NCBI GenBank assembly: GCA_964446585.1
Contig: CAYUPI010000029.1
Location: 1 to 64,000 of the forward strand
DNA length: 64,000 bases
Source of the DNA: CAYUPI01 sp964446585
Lineage (GTDB): Bacteria; Verrucomicrobiota; Verrucomicrobiia; Limisphaerales; UBA8199
Reading direction: 5' to 3'
Below, piece after piece: positions 55,039-64,000 of this stretch (within the stretch, counting starts at the first letter, position 1; every line of letters begins with the position of its first letter). Below the pieces are notes generated by a model that did not search any database, was not told the origin of the DNA, and saw nothing but the letters and a program-made list of their open reading frames with translations. Both the position numbers and the translations under genes were made by a program.

Positions 55039-58000
55039 TCACCGGTTCACCAGGACTCGGTAGAAGCTCACGCTGTTGGTGGCCGTGTCATCAGTAAACG
55101 TGAACAAGTTACTGGGGGCTTTCGTCGTCGCGATCGAGACCCAGTCGGTCAAGTTGGTGGAGGATTGGATCGTGTAGGTCTGGCCAGCCGATCCCGCAAT
55201 GCTGAATTGAAACTGCCTGTTCGAAGGCCGGCTGAACGAGCCAAGCACGGGTTGACCTGCTGAAGCCGTGGCGAGCGCGGCCCCAACCGGAGCGTTCGCG
55301 GTCGGAACGATCTCGCCGGAATTTAGACGGAGCGCCCCCGGCGCGAAAGGCACCCCGTTTTGGTCGGTGAATTGGACCGCAGGCAAGAAGGTGGGATCAG
55401 TGGGGGCGGTAGTTATCATGATCTTGTCGTCCGTACCCCCGCCCAGGAGGCCGGCGGTTCCGGTCCAGCCATTAATCGTAAGTGTGCCAGCAGTGCGTGA
55501 AGCGCTGGCAAAGGTGAGCACGCTTGCAGCATTGCCAGCGTCGAGGTTAATCGACGAGTTGGCGGCCAAAGTGAGCGCACCGAAATTTTGCGACTTGCTC
55601 GAAGCCTGTAAGGTACCGCCGCTGAAAGTAATATTCTGGCCGCTGAAGAGATTGTTCATGGACGGTCGAATTTCGCCCTGGTTAAGGGTGATGGGGCCAC
55701 CGAAAGCCATCGGAGTGCTGATGACCAAGGTTCCATTGCCATTCTTGATCAGGCCGCCCGAGCCGCTCAATCCGCCGGCGACGAAGGAGACGTCCTGATT
55801 GCCGTCAACCGTGAGCGTAAACCCACTATTATTGTTTGCGCCACGAAGTTGAAGCGGACCGGATGTCGCCTTCCAGGTTTGCGCATTGGAAACCGTGATG
55901 TTGTTGGCGATGATTTGGAGCGTGCTGCTGTTGTTGACAATCCCAATGCCGGCATTACCACGGATGGTGAGGGCTGAGCCGCTGATCGAGAACGCCATAG
56001 GCGTGTTGCCGAAGACGACACCCAAGACATCCCAACTAAGATCGGTGACGGGCGTTGGACGGTTGGTGCTATTGGGGCCAAAAAGGATAACCTCGGTGCC
56101 GTTGTTCAGGGGGGGAACGCCTGCCTCCCAATTCTGCGGTGTGGTCCAATTGTCATTGACGCCGCTGAGGCCGACCCAAGTGGCGAACGGTGTGGGAACG
56201 ATCTCGCCGCTAGCGAGGCGGATCGCCCCCGGTGCGAATCCGGTGAAATGAATTGCGTCCAGGAAATCAGAACTCACAAGAGGCGAAGTGATAAAAATCT
56301 TATCGTCGAGGCCGCTATTACCGTTCGTGCCGGTCCAGCCGTTGATGGTGAGCACGCCGGCCGAGAATTTGCCCGCCGCGAAGGTAAGAGTCCCCGCACC
56401 TACGTTAACACCGCCGGGAGGATCCAAATTAATCGTAGAATTGGCGGCCAGGATCAAATTGCCGAAAGTGTTCGTCCGGCTTAAGCCCGATAATGCTCCT
56501 CCGCTAAAGACAATATTTTGATTGTTGAAGACGTTATGCGCGGCCGTTTCAATGGTGCCGCCGAAATTGGTGATCGGCCCGGTGAAGGCCAGCGGAACAT
56601 TGACGGTCAGGGCGCCGGTGCCTTGTTTGATCAGGGCACCTGTGCCCGTCAATGCGCCGGAGGCCGCGCCGTAGATTACGCTGGAACGGGCATCAATGGT
56701 GAGCGTGAAGCCATTGTTGTAGTTTGAACCGGCAACCAACAGCGGGCTGGCCGTGGCCTTCCAGGTCTGCGCCCCGCCCAGGACAAGATTATCTTGGATG
56801 CTTACCAGGTTGCTGCCGCCGCAATTTCGATTGTTGAGGATACCATTGGTGCCGATAACGAATGACGCGCCGCTGTTCGTGAAGCCGCCGGCAAAAGTGG
56901 CGCCCACGACGGTGGTGTTGGTGTAGGTGATTCCCTGGACATACCAATCCGCCGGGGTGGTAAGTGGCGCCAAACGGTTCGTTCCATCGAAGATCAGATT
57001 GTATCTGACGGTGTTGTAAGCATCTCTGGGGACCACATCGCCGACCCAGTTCTCAGGCGTGTCCCAGTTGTTATCAAACCCACCGCCGTCCCAGGTAGCG
57101 GACAGTCCGGGGACAATCTCGCCGGTGGCAAGGCGCATCGCCCCCGGAGGATAACCCGCGAAGTTGACTGCGCCCAGGAAAGCTGGGTTGGGGACGCCGG
57201 GGGTGATGACAATCCGGTCGTCGCTGCCGCTACTACCGGGGGCTCCGAGCCAGTTGTTGATTGTCAGTGTGCCGCCGTTCCTGATGCCGCCGCTAAAAGT
57301 AAGCACCCCAACGCCATTGAACGCCTCGAGATTTATGCTGGAGTCGCTATTTAGCGTCAAAGTTTTGAACGTCTGCGACTTGCTGTGAGCCGTCAGAGCG
57401 CCGCCGGCAAAGATGATACCCTTGTTGTTCAAAACATTATTAGCCAGGGTTTCGATGGTTCCGCTGTTATTCGTCATTGTTCCCGTGAAAGCCAGCGGCG
57501 AGTTGACGCTCAACGTACCGGCGCCATTCTTGGTCAGCCCGCCTGTGCCGTTCAAACCGCTGCCAGCCAGGAAACTGATGTTCTTACTACCGTCGAGCGT
57601 GAGCGCGAAGCCCGCATTATTATTTGTGCCACTAAAGGAGAGGGCGCCGGAGGACGCATACCAGGTCTGGGCTGCCCCCAACACAATATTGTTCGCGAAG
57701 GTTTGGCCATTGACACTGGCATTAAAGACGCCACCACCCTGAATTGTGATTTGCGAACCGCTATTGGTGAAGGGACTGGTACCGGGGTTAAACGTGATGC
57801 TCTGGACATTCCAGTTGGCATCGGTAAACGGCGTCGGGCGGGTACTGCCAGCAAAAACGATTCGGGCGACACCATAGTTGACGGGCGCCAGCAGATTGCT
57901 CCAGTTGTTGGTCGTACTCCAGTTGTTATCGCTGCCGAGACCCGTCCAAATGGAAGCATCCGGGAACGGAACGATTTCGCCACTGGCCAGGCGGGTCGCT

Positions 58001-60828
58001 CCTGGGGAAAACCCTGTGAAGTTAATTGCGCTCAGCAACGCAGCGCTCGGCGCGCCGGTAATAAAGATCTTATCGTCGGTGCCACTTCTGCCCTGGATTC
58101 CGCTCCAGCCGTTGATCGTAAGCGTACAATTGGTTCCAGTCGAACCGCTGCCAAACGTGAGAACACCAGCGGCATTGCCAGGATCCAGATCGATGGTCGA
58201 ACTTGAATTGTCGGCCAAAGTAATACTGGTAAACTTTTGTGTCGTGCTTAAACTCGATAATTTCCCTCCGTTAAGAGTGAAACTCTGACTATTGTTGAAG
58301 ACGCTATTAACGGGGGTGGCAATTGTGCCGCTGTTATTAGTGATCGCCCCGGAGAAGGTCATCGGAGCGCTAACAGTCAGGGTTCCACTGCCGTTCTTGG
58401 TCAGGCTCCCCGAACCACTCAAGCGGCCGCCCGGACCGAAGTTAACGCCAGCGCCATCAATCGTGAGCGGAAAGCCGCCATTGCTGTTTGTGCCAGTAAA
58501 AGATAGCGGCCCGGCTGAGGCGTTCCAAGTCTCCGCCGCGCCGATGACGATATTATTCCCGAAAGCCTGGCCGGCGCTGCTGTTATTAACGATGCCCCCA
58601 CTACGAATCGTCAGGGGCGAGCCGCTAATGCTGAACGCGGTCGCATTGTTCGAGAAAGCGATGCTCAGGACATCCCAATTGGCGTCAACAAACGGAGTTG
58701 GACGAGCACTGCCGGCAAAAATGAGGCTGGCGACACCGTAATTGACGGGCGCCAACCCACTGAGCCAATCCGTCGGTGTGCTCCAATTGTCATCAGGCCC
58801 GAGACCGGTCCAGATTTCAGGGATTGGGGCGGGAACAATCTCACCGCTCGGCATGCGCACCGCCCCTGGGGAAAAACCGGTAAAGTGGATTGCGTTGAGC
58901 AAGGCAGCGCTTGGGGCCGTCGTCATAAAGATCTTATCACCGGTGCCGCTCCTGCCTTCCTGTCCGGTCCAACCGTTAATTGTTAGCGTGCCGCCGGTCT
59001 GCGAGCCACCGGCAAAGGTAAACACACCCGCAGGAGAGCCAGGATCGAGGTTAATAATTGAATCAGACGCCAAAGTTAGAGCTCCAAAAGTTTGCGAGTT
59101 GTTCGCGCTCAAAAGCGTGCCGCCACTGAAAATAATCGGCGGGCCATTGATGACATTATCAACGTCGGCCACAATTGTGCCGCTGTTGAGCCTGAGCGGC
59201 GCGGTGAAAGTGACGGGCGCGCTGAAAGTGTTGGTGTTTGCTCCGTTTTTGGTGAGCCCTCCGGAGCCGCTCAAACCGCCGCCCGGGCCAAAGTGAACCG
59301 GAAAACTGCCGTCAATGGCCGGCGAAAACCCAGCGGTGTCGATTGTGCCACTAAAGGAGAGGGAGCCAGCGGCCGCGTTCCAGGTTTGTGGAGCGGCCGC
59401 GACAATATTGTTCGAAATGGATTGGGTAGCAGTGCTGTTGTTGGTAATGCCGTGACTACGAATCGTGATCGGGGAGCCGACGTTTGTGAACGCGCCTGCG
59501 CCGCCGGCATAGGCAAGGCCCAAGACATCCCAATTCAAATCTGTGTTGGGAGTCAAACGGTTATTCCCACCAAAAATGACAAGGCCGGTGCCATTGGCGG
59601 ACGGTGGACTTGCGCCGGCCCAATTATTCGCTGTGCTCCAATTGTTATCTGAGCCGCCACCGTTCCAGGTTGCCGGTGCCGCTGCTGGAACGAGTTCCCC
59701 CGTAACGGTGTTGCCGAGAGGCAGCTTAACCGTGTCTCCCAAGCGGGCCGCTCCGGCTCCGGGAAACGCCGCGAATTGAATTGCGTTCAGGAAGGCAGCG
59801 TCGGGAGCGGTAGTTACGTAAATCCTGTCATTCACGCCGCTACTGGCTCGTGCGCCTTGCCAGTTGTTAATCGTCAGCGTACCGCTGCCCGTACTACTGC
59901 CGCCCGCAAAGACCAGTGACGCTTGCCTCGGATTGGCACTGTCGAGATCAATGCTCGAACTGTTGTTGGCGATGGCCAAAGTGCCGTAATAGTCCGCGTT
60001 TTCCGGAGAGCCCGGATCCTCCAAGCCGGCCAAAATCATTAACTTTCCCCCGTTAAATGTCATCGGAACAGTAGTGGAACCGATCGCACGATATTTATTT
60101 AGAGCAAGGACGCCGCCGTTCAACGTCACGCCAGAACTCTTTCTCACCGATCCCGGCCCGTCGAATTCCACGGTACCGGTGTTATTCGTGATTGTGCCAG
60201 TGAAACCATCATTAAACGTCCCGTTCGCACCAAGGAACAAAGAGCCAGTCCCGTTCTTGATCAGTCCACCCGAGCCGCTCATCCTGGCTTGAATGGTAAT
60301 GTTCGAGCTGCCGGATATCGTAAGGGTGTTGCTGTTGTTGTTAATAGGGGTTCCGCTGCCGAGAAAAATCAGATTCCCTAAGTTGGCGGTCCAGGTCTGC
60401 GGTGCTCCCAACGAAAATTTGGTATTTTGTATTGTTTGGTCATTCAAACCGTCGTTGCCAATACCCCCCGCTTGAATCGTCAGCGTGTTGCCACGGCCAC
60501 CACAGATGAAAGCCCCCGCAGCGATGTTGAAGCTCACAGCATGGACGTTCCACGAGTCATTCATATCTGGAGCCAATCCTACCGAGCCTGTAAACACGAT
60601 ATCGGCTGACCCGTTGTTGGCCGGCGCAGCCTGTTCCGCCCAGTTTTGGGTATTGCGCCATTCGGCGCTTCCGGTGAGGGGGACTTGGGAGCCGGCTCCG
60701 GTCCAGGTATTGGTTGCGGCGAAAACGGTGAAGGAGAAGTGCGCGGCCCATGCCATGGCAAGGCAGCAAACGAGTTTCTTAAAATTGTGCTGCAGCAAAG
60801 TGCTCGAGAGCAGGTGGCAGGTTTTCAT
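55039..60828 (-). CDS. Giant PATR-repeat surface protein with six modules
   Basis: 1929 residues from the ATG at 60828 (signal peptide 'LVCCLAMAWAAHFSFTVFA'); an upstream frame to 61053 looks noncoding. Six modules of about 285-295 residues each start with 'WxGxGxDNNWSTxxNW' and end with 'LTINGWTGxxGxSGxDDKI...AIxFTGFxPGAxRLxSGEIVP', with PATR repeats 'GSGGLTKNGxGTLxVxxPM...GTIxT' in between. GEIVP ends fall near 59690, 58850, 57975, 57115, 56200 and 55310. The C-terminal about 65 residues are 'QTYTIQSSTNLTDWVSIATT...VSFYRVLVNR'. This is a passenger-like beta-helix protein without visible translocator. Likely cell-surface. Confidence 0.9.
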   Translation of the reverse strand: MKTCHLLSSTLLQHNFKKLVCCLAMAWAAHFSFTVFAATNTWTGAGSQVPLTGSAEWRNTQNWAEQAAPANNGSADIVFTGSVGLAPDMNDSWNVHAVSFNIAAGAFICGGRGNTLTIQAGGIGNDGLNDQTIQNTKFSLGAPQTWTANLGNLIFLGSGTPINNNSNTLTISGSSNITIQARMSGSGGLIKNGTGSLFLGANGTFNDGFTGTITNNTGTVEFDGPGSVRKSSGVTLNGGVLALNKYRAIGSTTVPMTFNGGKLMILAGLEDPGSPENADYYGTLAIANNSSSIDLDSANPRQASLVFAGGSSTGSGTLTINNWQGARASSGVNDRIYVTTAPDAAFLNAIQFAAFPGAGAARLGDTVKLPLGNTVTGELVPAAAPATWNGGGSDNNWSTANNWAGASPPSANGTGLVIFGGNNRLTPNTDLNWDVLGLAYAGGAGAFTNVGSPITIRSHGITNNSTATQSISNNIVAAAPQTWNAAAGSLSFSGTIDTAGFSPAIDGSFPVHFGPGGGLSGSGGLTKNGANTNTFSAPVTFTAPLRLNSGTIVADVDNVINGPPIIFSGGTLLSANNSQTFGALTLASDSIINLDPGSPAGVFTFAGGSQTGGTLTINGWTGQEGRSGTGDKIFMTTAPSAALLNAIHFTGFSPGAVRMPSGEIVPAPIPEIWTGLGPDDNWSTPTDWLSGLAPVNYGVASLIFAGSARPTPFVDANWDVLSIAFSNNATAFSISGSPLTIRSGGIVNNSSAGQAFGNNIVIGAAETWNASAGPLSFTGTNSNGGFPLTIDGAGVNFGPGGRLSGSGSLTKNGSGTLTVSAPMTFSGAITNNSGTIATPVNSVFNNSQSFTLNGGKLSSLSTTQKFTSITLADNSSSTIDLDPGNAAGVLTFGSGSTGTNCTLTINGWSGIQGRSGTDDKIFITGAPSAALLSAINFTGFSPGATRLASGEIVPFPDASIWTGLGSDNNWSTTNNWSNLLAPVNYGVARIVFAGSTRPTPFTDANWNVQSITFNPGTSPFTNSGSQITIQGGGVFNASVNGQTFANNIVLGAAQTWYASSGALSFSGTNNNAGFALTLDGSKNISFLAGSGLNGTGGLTKNGAGTLSVNSPLAFTGTMTNNSGTIETLANNVLNNKGIIFAGGALTAHSKSQTFKTLTLNSDSSINLEAFNGVGVLTFSGGIRNGGTLTINNWLGAPGSSGSDDRIVITPGVPNPAFLGAVNFAGYPPGAMRLATGEIVPGLSATWDGGGFDNNWDTPENWVGDVVPRDAYNTVRYNLIFDGTNRLAPLTTPADWYVQGITYTNTTVVGATFAGGFTNSGASFVIGTNGILNNRNCGGSNLVSIQDNLVLGGAQTWKATASPLLVAGSNYNNGFTLTIDARSSVIYGAASGALTGTGALIKQGTGALTVNVPLAFTGPITNFGGTIETAAHNVFNNQNIVFSGGALSGLSRTNTFGNLILAANSTINLDPPGGVNVGAGTLTFAAGKFSAGVLTINGWTGTNGNSGLDDKIFITSPLVSSDFLDAIHFTGFAPGAIRLASGEIVPTPFATWVGLSGVNDNWTTPQNWEAGVPPLNNGTEVILFGPNSTNRPTPVTDLSWDVLGVVFGNTPMAFSISGSALTIRGNAGIGIVNNSSTLQIIANNITVSNAQTWKATSGPLQLRGANNNSGFTLTVDGNQDVSFVAGGLSGSGGLIKNGNGTLVISTPMAFGGPITLNQGEIRPSMNNLFSGQNITFSGGTLQASSKSQNFGALTLAANSSINLDAGNAASVLTFASASRTAGTLTINGWTGTAGLLGGGTDDKIMITTAPTDPTFLPAVQFTDQNGVPFAPGALRLNSGEIVPTANAPVGAALATASAGQPVLGSFSRPSNRQFQFSIAGSAGQTYTIQSSTNLTDWVSIATTKAPSNLFTFTDDTATNSVSFYRVLVNR

Positions 60829-61169
60829 CCGGTTCGTTGCGAGGTCAGAGTTTGACGTTAGCCAACTATTTGGAGAGAAATGGGTATGACGGCCGAGACG
60901 TGGAATATGGTCGGGACGAGCCGAATACCGGCTTGCGTCAGGGCCGAGCGCCGCGGTTTTCGTTCCGGTGCGCGGCGAAAACTCCTTAAGGGCGGTTTGC
61001 GCGTCAGCGGGAAGCGGAGCAATGCCGGGCTTGGCTCCAGAAGCTCCATCCACTGATAATTCGACGCGAGCGCCCTGCGGAGGCTTGCCTGGGCTTGCTG
61101 CGAATGGTTTGCGTGATGATCTAGCTGAACCGTGTGTAAGCTGGCTTCTAGTTTTTTCATATGTCTCAC

Positions 61170-61234
61170 TCGGGCTTGCACGCTAACCGTAGCAGATTTA
61201 CAAAAACGCGCATGTCACCTAAATACGCTACACG
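61170..61234 (-). repeat. Recurring noncoding unit, copy D (dyad only)
   Basis: 'cgctaaccgtagcag' followed at 61213-61232 by TGTCACCTAAATACGCTACA, matching the end of copies A-C. It lies about 390 bp upstream of the start of the giant PATR gene, the same kind of position the other copies hold relative to their genes or remnants. Confidence 0.65.
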
Positions 61235-61469
61235 GCTCGATCACCCACCAGGACCGCATTTTCACCAATGATGACCGCATTGGATGAAGGTTGAACCCCC
61301 TTTCGATGCCCACTAATTCGTGCGGGAATTTGCAAAAGAGATTTGACCGATGCGAACAATGCGCCTTGATAAAGGGCCGCTCAGAGAATAAAACGGCCGC
61401 GCGAGCGGGGGGGTCCTGAGGGCTCCTGCGGCGGTTGAAGGTGTGGCCTCCAACCGGCCACCTCAATCC

Positions 61470-61979
61470 AGAACCTTGCGGTAGCTCGGAGGCGCTCGGC
61501 GAACACGCCCGCCCCGCCATGCGGGAGAGTGCTGCAGCCCTGTCCACCTCTCGCAGGGTTTGTGCGAATGGCTAAGCTGGAGAGGGTTCTAACCTTCGAG
61601 GGCGATACCCAAAAGCGCCGCAGGAGCGGTCTCACCCCAAGACTTGGCACGGTTTGGTGGAAGCGCGGCGACGTTGCTGGAAAGGTGGAGGGAGCAGAGA
61701 AGAGCGAAGAAACTCCCCGCGGCCCGTTCAGCAATCGTCGTCACCTGATGAGTGCCCTCCAGAACACCAGGCCCTGGGGGCAGAAACCGGGCTGCGCCGC
61801 CGCGCGCGCGCGTTGTCGAGTGAGACAAGCCAGCGAAGGTGCGCGCGTTTTGGCGATCACAGCCCGGTTGATCGTTCGTTTTTCCTGCGACCCGCTGACG
61901 GTGATCCTACTGTGTGATTTGTCATGTCCGGCCGTGTTGTTATCCGGAGCTTATTCCACAGGTCGCCCTCGAGCGAGAA
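61470..61979 (-). repeat. Direct repeat of about 300 bp (copy 2): 3' flank of the right-edge gene
   Basis: Paired with 48085-48420. This copy directly follows the stop codon of the 61980-64000 gene on the minus strand, so it is probably the original or the better-kept version. The part from 61815 to 61977 is the best conserved. No coding frame of its own is convincing. Confidence 0.8.
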
Positions 61980-64000
61980 TTACTGATAACTCAGCACCAC
62001 ATTCCCACCCGACATAACCGGTTTGCCGAGAGTGTAACCAGTGCTGGAGCGCAGGCGATAAAAGCGCGTCGTCCCCGACTTGGGCACAGTCACTGTCTTC
62101 GCGCTGGGGTTGAAGAACGCCGCCGCCTCCATAGCGAAGGGGCCTTTGACGCTGGCCGCGGAATCGAGTGCCAGCGGCCTGACCAATTCTCTGGTCCCCG
62201 TCGTGCGATTGACCCAATACCATTCACAGTGAGCCCCGCCACTGCCTTCTTCGTGGATCATGCGAATCTGGTAAACACCGTTGCTTTGGACAGCGAAGTC
62301 AAACTCCGGCTGAACGCCCTGGCGGAATTCTCGTTCGCCGGGCATAGTTTCGGAACTGCCCAAGTAAACATTTGTGCCAAAAATGCCGCCGGCTGTGACC
62401 TTGAACTCGTCATCAGAATTGACGCCCATTCGGTAAACGCCAGGCCCTAACTGCAGGTTAATAGAGGCCGCGATCGCAAAGCGGTTGGGATCAGTCCCGG
62501 TGGCACAGTCGTAAGTGCCATTGATGGTATCGGAGGTAGGAATTCCTGGATAAGGCGTACCTTGCCCGAAATTTGGAGTACTGCCGCCACATTGTTCATA
62601 TTGGACAGCATTGGTTTCAAGATTTTCAGTATAAAAATGACCATTATGGGCGCCGGTGGCCTCGTTCGGAAATGGCTGCAAGGTAGTGGGATTGATGATG
62701 TCTCCGGCCAGGTGCCGCTCTGCGCGCGCCGTCGTATTACCGAACGGGTTCACGAGGGTGCATTCGGTACTGGTATCGTTAGGTCCTTTGACCGATTTAA
62801 TGGCAAAAAGCGTGTCAGGTGGCCCCCCTGAGGCGTCGGCTGGAGTAATTAAGGGCATATTCGGGTCGATCGTGAAGCTCCACTGATTAGATCGGATTGT
62901 GCCATCGTTAAAAACCACCGCCAGCGTGTTCGTGGACCTCGGCAGCGGCATCGGTGGACGGAAAGTGACCGTTGCGCCGGGGCCGTCAGTCGTGGTGCAG
63001 GAGATGCTGGCGAAACTGGTGACATTGGAGCCGTTTAGCCACAATTGGATGCCGCCAGGGCAACTGACGGTGCTGCCGCGATTAAGAATGCCAACCGTTA
63101 TGGTCGAGTCCGGACCGAAATTGTCGGAATTAGCGGAGGGCGACACCGAAGCCAGCCAGGCGCCGGTTGAGGCCGAATCTGTCGTTGGCACAAAAATAAA
63201 GTAGTTGAGCTCCATGTCACCCAGTTCATCACCGACAACGTTTGCCCATCTAACCTGATTGGCGGTCAGCCGAAAGGTGGTGACCCCTGAGATAGAAAGC
63301 GTCTGAATATTTCCCGCCTCATCGGTCAGCGGCACATAACGATAGCGGGTGGAGCTGCCGGTGTTCGGCACGAGGAATTGACCGCGGAGAACCGTCGTTT
63401 GATTGGAGACACTCCGGCTACTGGTCACTTGATCGAGCCGCACGTCCTGGCGGCCCTGGCAAGCCGCCCTCAGATACACTTTATAGTTGCCGCTAGTAAA
63501 CGTGCGAGTGTAGTTCATCCAATCGCCAGGATCCATGAAGGCAACAGCATAGTCAGGAACATTATTCGTCAGATATTGAATCCGGGGTGTATCGCCGGTC
63601 CAATTGCAGCCCTGGGCAGTCCCAACCAGGTCCTGCTGTCGATACTGGTTTCTTTGGTTAGCGTCAATGCCCCGCTGGTTGTTGTCATGGAAATCAATAT
63701 CCGGAGAGCCAACCACGTTGTAGTAACCTTGTCCATTCCCACCGACGATGCTCCCAAGCACCGTGGATTTATTATCAGAGCTGGTCGTGTCGTCCGCTCC
63801 CGACACTGGCGGATTGTCCTGGAACGTGCCGCCAACGCCGTTAATGTCCATATAGTTGTAGTCCTCGGCTTCAATCACGACCGTGCCGGTGGTAGGAAAC
63901 GTATCGAAAACCCAGTTATTGGTTGTGCCCTTGCCCGTGCTATCGAGAACGATGATTTGCCCCTGGTAAATGGTGCTGAGGGCCAGATTCGCAGGATAGC
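61980..64000 (-). CDS. Carbohydrate-binding-like secreted protein, 5' end outside window
   Basis: The frame is open from the stop at 61980 to the right edge (about 673 codons); a GTG at 63878 ('VIEAEDYNY') is internal, since upstream codons 'QIIVLDSTGKGTTNNWVFDT' match the paralog at 50986. Domains in order: a CBM6-like region ('GQGYYNVVGSPDIDFHDNN', 'FMDPGDWMNYTRTFTSGNYK', 'VRLDQVTSSRSVSNQTTVLR'), a linker beta domain, and a PA14-like region ('LGPGVYRMGVNSDDEFKVTA', 'GAHCEWYWVNRTTGTRELVR'). The C-terminal module has 'TTRFYRLRSSTGYTLGKPVM' and ends 'VVLSYQ'. Remnants of this module lie at 42134, 46990, 47590 and 48421. Secreted location is inferred from the paralog. Confidence 0.88.
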   Translation of the reverse strand, partial: YPANLALSTIYQGQIIVLDSTGKGTTNNWVFDTFPTTGTVVIEAEDYNYMDINGVGGTFQDNPPVSGADDTTSSDNKSTVLGSIVGGNGQGYYNVVGSPDIDFHDNNQRGIDANQRNQYRQQDLVGTAQGCNWTGDTPRIQYLTNNVPDYAVAFMDPGDWMNYTRTFTSGNYKVYLRAACQGRQDVRLDQVTSSRSVSNQTTVLRGQFLVPNTGSSTRYRYVPLTDEAGNIQTLSISGVTTFRLTANQVRWANVVGDELGDMELNYFIFVPTTDSASTGAWLASVSPSANSDNFGPDSTITVGILNRGSTVSCPGGIQLWLNGSNVTSFASISCTTTDGPGATVTFRPPMPLPRSTNTLAVVFNDGTIRSNQWSFTIDPNMPLITPADASGGPPDTLFAIKSVKGPNDTSTECTLVNPFGNTTARAERHLAGDIINPTTLQPFPNEATGAHNGHFYTENLETNAVQYEQCGGSTPNFGQGTPYPGIPTSDTINGTYDCATGTDPNRFAIAASINLQLGPGVYRMGVNSDDEFKVTAGGIFGTNVYLGSSETMPGEREFRQGVQPEFDFAVQSNGVYQIRMIHEEGSGGAHCEWYWVNRTTGTRELVRPLALDSAASVKGPFAMEAAAFFNPSAKTVTVPKSGTTRFYRLRSSTGYTLGKPVMSGGNVVLSYQ

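Noticed and set aside
60829..61053. N-terminal extension of the giant PATR protein
   Set aside because: The 75 extra residues precede a proper signal peptide that starts at 60828 and look noncoding.

Overview
The window looks like a chromosomal segment from a Verrucomicrobiota bacterium, most likely of the Pedosphaera/Limisphaera type. The evidence is: prepilin-type proteins with the H-X9-DG signature; giant secreted proteins built from DUF11, tandem-95, LamG, Ig-like and autotransporter-associated beta-strand (PATR) repeats; HAF repeats; a tricorn-like protease; and REP-type palindromes. No rRNA, tRNA, CRISPR array, intact transposase or phage gene was seen.

Layout. 1-3895: 5' end of a giant surface protein gene (minus strand), running off the left edge. 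4300-8439: housekeeping genes: a minus-strand rpoZ / MobA-like nucleotidyltransferase / small hypothetical operon ending in a terminator, a divergent polyprenyl diphosphate synthase, and a TPR protein. 8626-13533: an assimilatory sulfate reduction operon on the minus strand, in the order sulfite reductase, cysH, cysD, cysN. 13747-14060: no convincing gene, but a 6S-like fold followed by an intrinsic terminator. 14192-18511: a FlbD-like small protein, then a BtpA-family protein coupled to a tricorn-type S41 protease. 19084-21544: an H-X9-DG prepilin-like protein and a HAF-repeat secreted protein. 21554-30239: a tightly packed plus-strand operon for a surface glycan or glycolipid: a glycosidase-like/GT2 fusion, an ABC exporter, two hexapeptide acyltransferases, an FkbM methyltransferase, a glycosyltransferase and a ChbG-type deacetylase.

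30229-64000: an accessory island of very large exported proteins, all on the minus strand: two more prepilin-like proteins, an S53 and an S8 protease, a four-LamG protein, two PATR proteins and two paralogous carbohydrate-binding-like proteins, the last running off the right edge. Most of these proteins end in a similar short beta-rich C-terminal segment finishing with (F/Y/L)YR a few residues before the stop. The gaps between them hold decayed copies of the C-terminus of the 61980-64000 gene, a recurring noncoding unit with a TGTC-N12-GACA core, a duplicated 3' flank of about 300 bp, and one of the two REPIN-like inverted repeats. This suggests the island grew by segmental duplication followed by decay.

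The genes fall into three working groups: core metabolism (isoprenoids, sulfur assimilation, RNA polymerase omega), a cell-surface glycan pathway, and an exoproteome of adhesin-like, proteolytic and sugar-binding proteins.
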